Below, piece after piece: positions 13,794 through 13,912 of a DNA stretch of 13,912 nt. The translations under genes were made by a program, and so were the position numbers. Positions within the stretch are counted from its first letter, which is position 1. Each line of letters begins with the position of its first letter. Origin of the DNA: Desulfobulbaceae bacterium (GTDB lineage: Bacteria; Desulfobacterota; Desulfobulbia; Desulfobulbales; Desulfocapsaceae); assembly GCA_024643445.1 (NCBI GenBank), contig JAHEMX010000038.1:1-13912 (forward strand). The letters are read 5' to 3'. The notes under the pieces were generated by a model that saw only the letters and a program-made list of their open reading frames with translations, ran no database searches and was not told the DNA's origin.

Positions 13794-13912
13794 TCAGTTT
13801 AAGGCCTGCACGGCGCGCTTGAGCAGCCAGGCGACACAAAGCAAACCGCCGGCCAGGGTGAGAAGGAAGAAGAGCAGCGGAGAATATTCAGGTACCACCT
13901 GCAGCCCGGAGA
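13794..13912 (-). CDS. C-terminal end of a membrane-anchored protein (partial)
   Basis: The last 38 codons of a minus-strand gene enter from the right edge and stop with TGA at 13794-13796. The tail reads VVPEYSP, then a hydrophobic stretch of about 19 residues (LLFFLLTLAGGLLCVAWLL), then KR and a short end AVQALN. A VPE-type motif, one membrane helix and a basic cluster match the three-part layout of PEP-CTERM-like sorting signals, though canonical ones read VPEPS and end within a few residues of the basic cluster. It could equally be the last helix of an ordinary membrane protein. The body of the protein is outside the window. About 224 bp separate it from the next gene. Confidence 0.6.
   Translation of the reverse strand, partial: SGLQVVPEYSPLLFFLLTLAGGLLCVAWLLKRAVQALN

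Noticed and set aside
1..13912. CRISPR array, insertion sequence, tRNA/rRNA genes, toxin-antitoxin or phage-defence system
   Set aside because: I saw no regularly spaced repeats, transposase-like frames, conserved RNA gene sequences or defence-type domains on either strand.

Overview
The window looks like a chromosomal segment of a moderately GC-rich Gram-negative bacterium. A delta-proteobacterium-like lineage (Desulfuromonadia or a relative) is my best guess. It rests on an E. coli-like nuoA-B-CD-E-F-G-H order with an unusually short NuoG, a type II/IV pseudopilin, a membrane HD-GYP protein and secreted DsrE-like and lipoprotein genes. This taxonomic call is inference only. All supported genes lie on the minus strand, so transcription runs from high to low coordinates.

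Positions 1-6642 hold the 5' part of a complex I (NADH:quinone oxidoreductase) operon: nuoA, nuoB, fused nuoCD, nuoE, nuoF, nuoG and the first 235 codons of nuoH, which runs off the left edge. Genes overlap or are 2-15 bp apart. The cysteine ligands of the N2, N1a, N3, N1b, N5 and N4 clusters are all visible. NuoE, NuoF and NuoG are present, so this is a complex with an NADH-input module, not an 11-subunit ferredoxin- or F420-type complex. A 611-bp gene-free region (6643-7253) upstream carries promoter-like sites, a spaced inverted repeat and a possible 15-codon leader ORF with its own Shine-Dalgarno sequence.

Positions 7254-9255 hold a cation diffusion facilitator (probable Zn2+/divalent metal exporter). 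Its 3' end overlaps the start of a low-specificity L-threonine aldolase gene.

Positions 9374-12122 hold a two-gene unit: a GspG-like pseudopilin followed 12 bp later by a membrane sensor with HAMP, GAF and HD-GYP domains (predicted c-di-GMP phosphodiesterase). A good sigma70-type promoter precedes it, and its 5' leader contains a run of G-tracts.

Positions 12263-13912 hold secreted or envelope proteins: a 71-residue lipoprotein under its own strong promoter, an exported DsrE-like protein, a small exported beta-rich protein of unknown function just upstream of it, and the C-terminal end of a membrane-anchored protein whose tail resembles a PEP-CTERM-type sorting signal.

I see no CRISPR array, insertion sequence, tRNA or rRNA gene, or obvious defence system. 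Most of the window is ordinary. The best leads are the pseudopilin/HD-GYP pairing with its G-rich leader, the short NuoG, the tail at the right edge, and the paired palindromes upstream of the exported gene pair.
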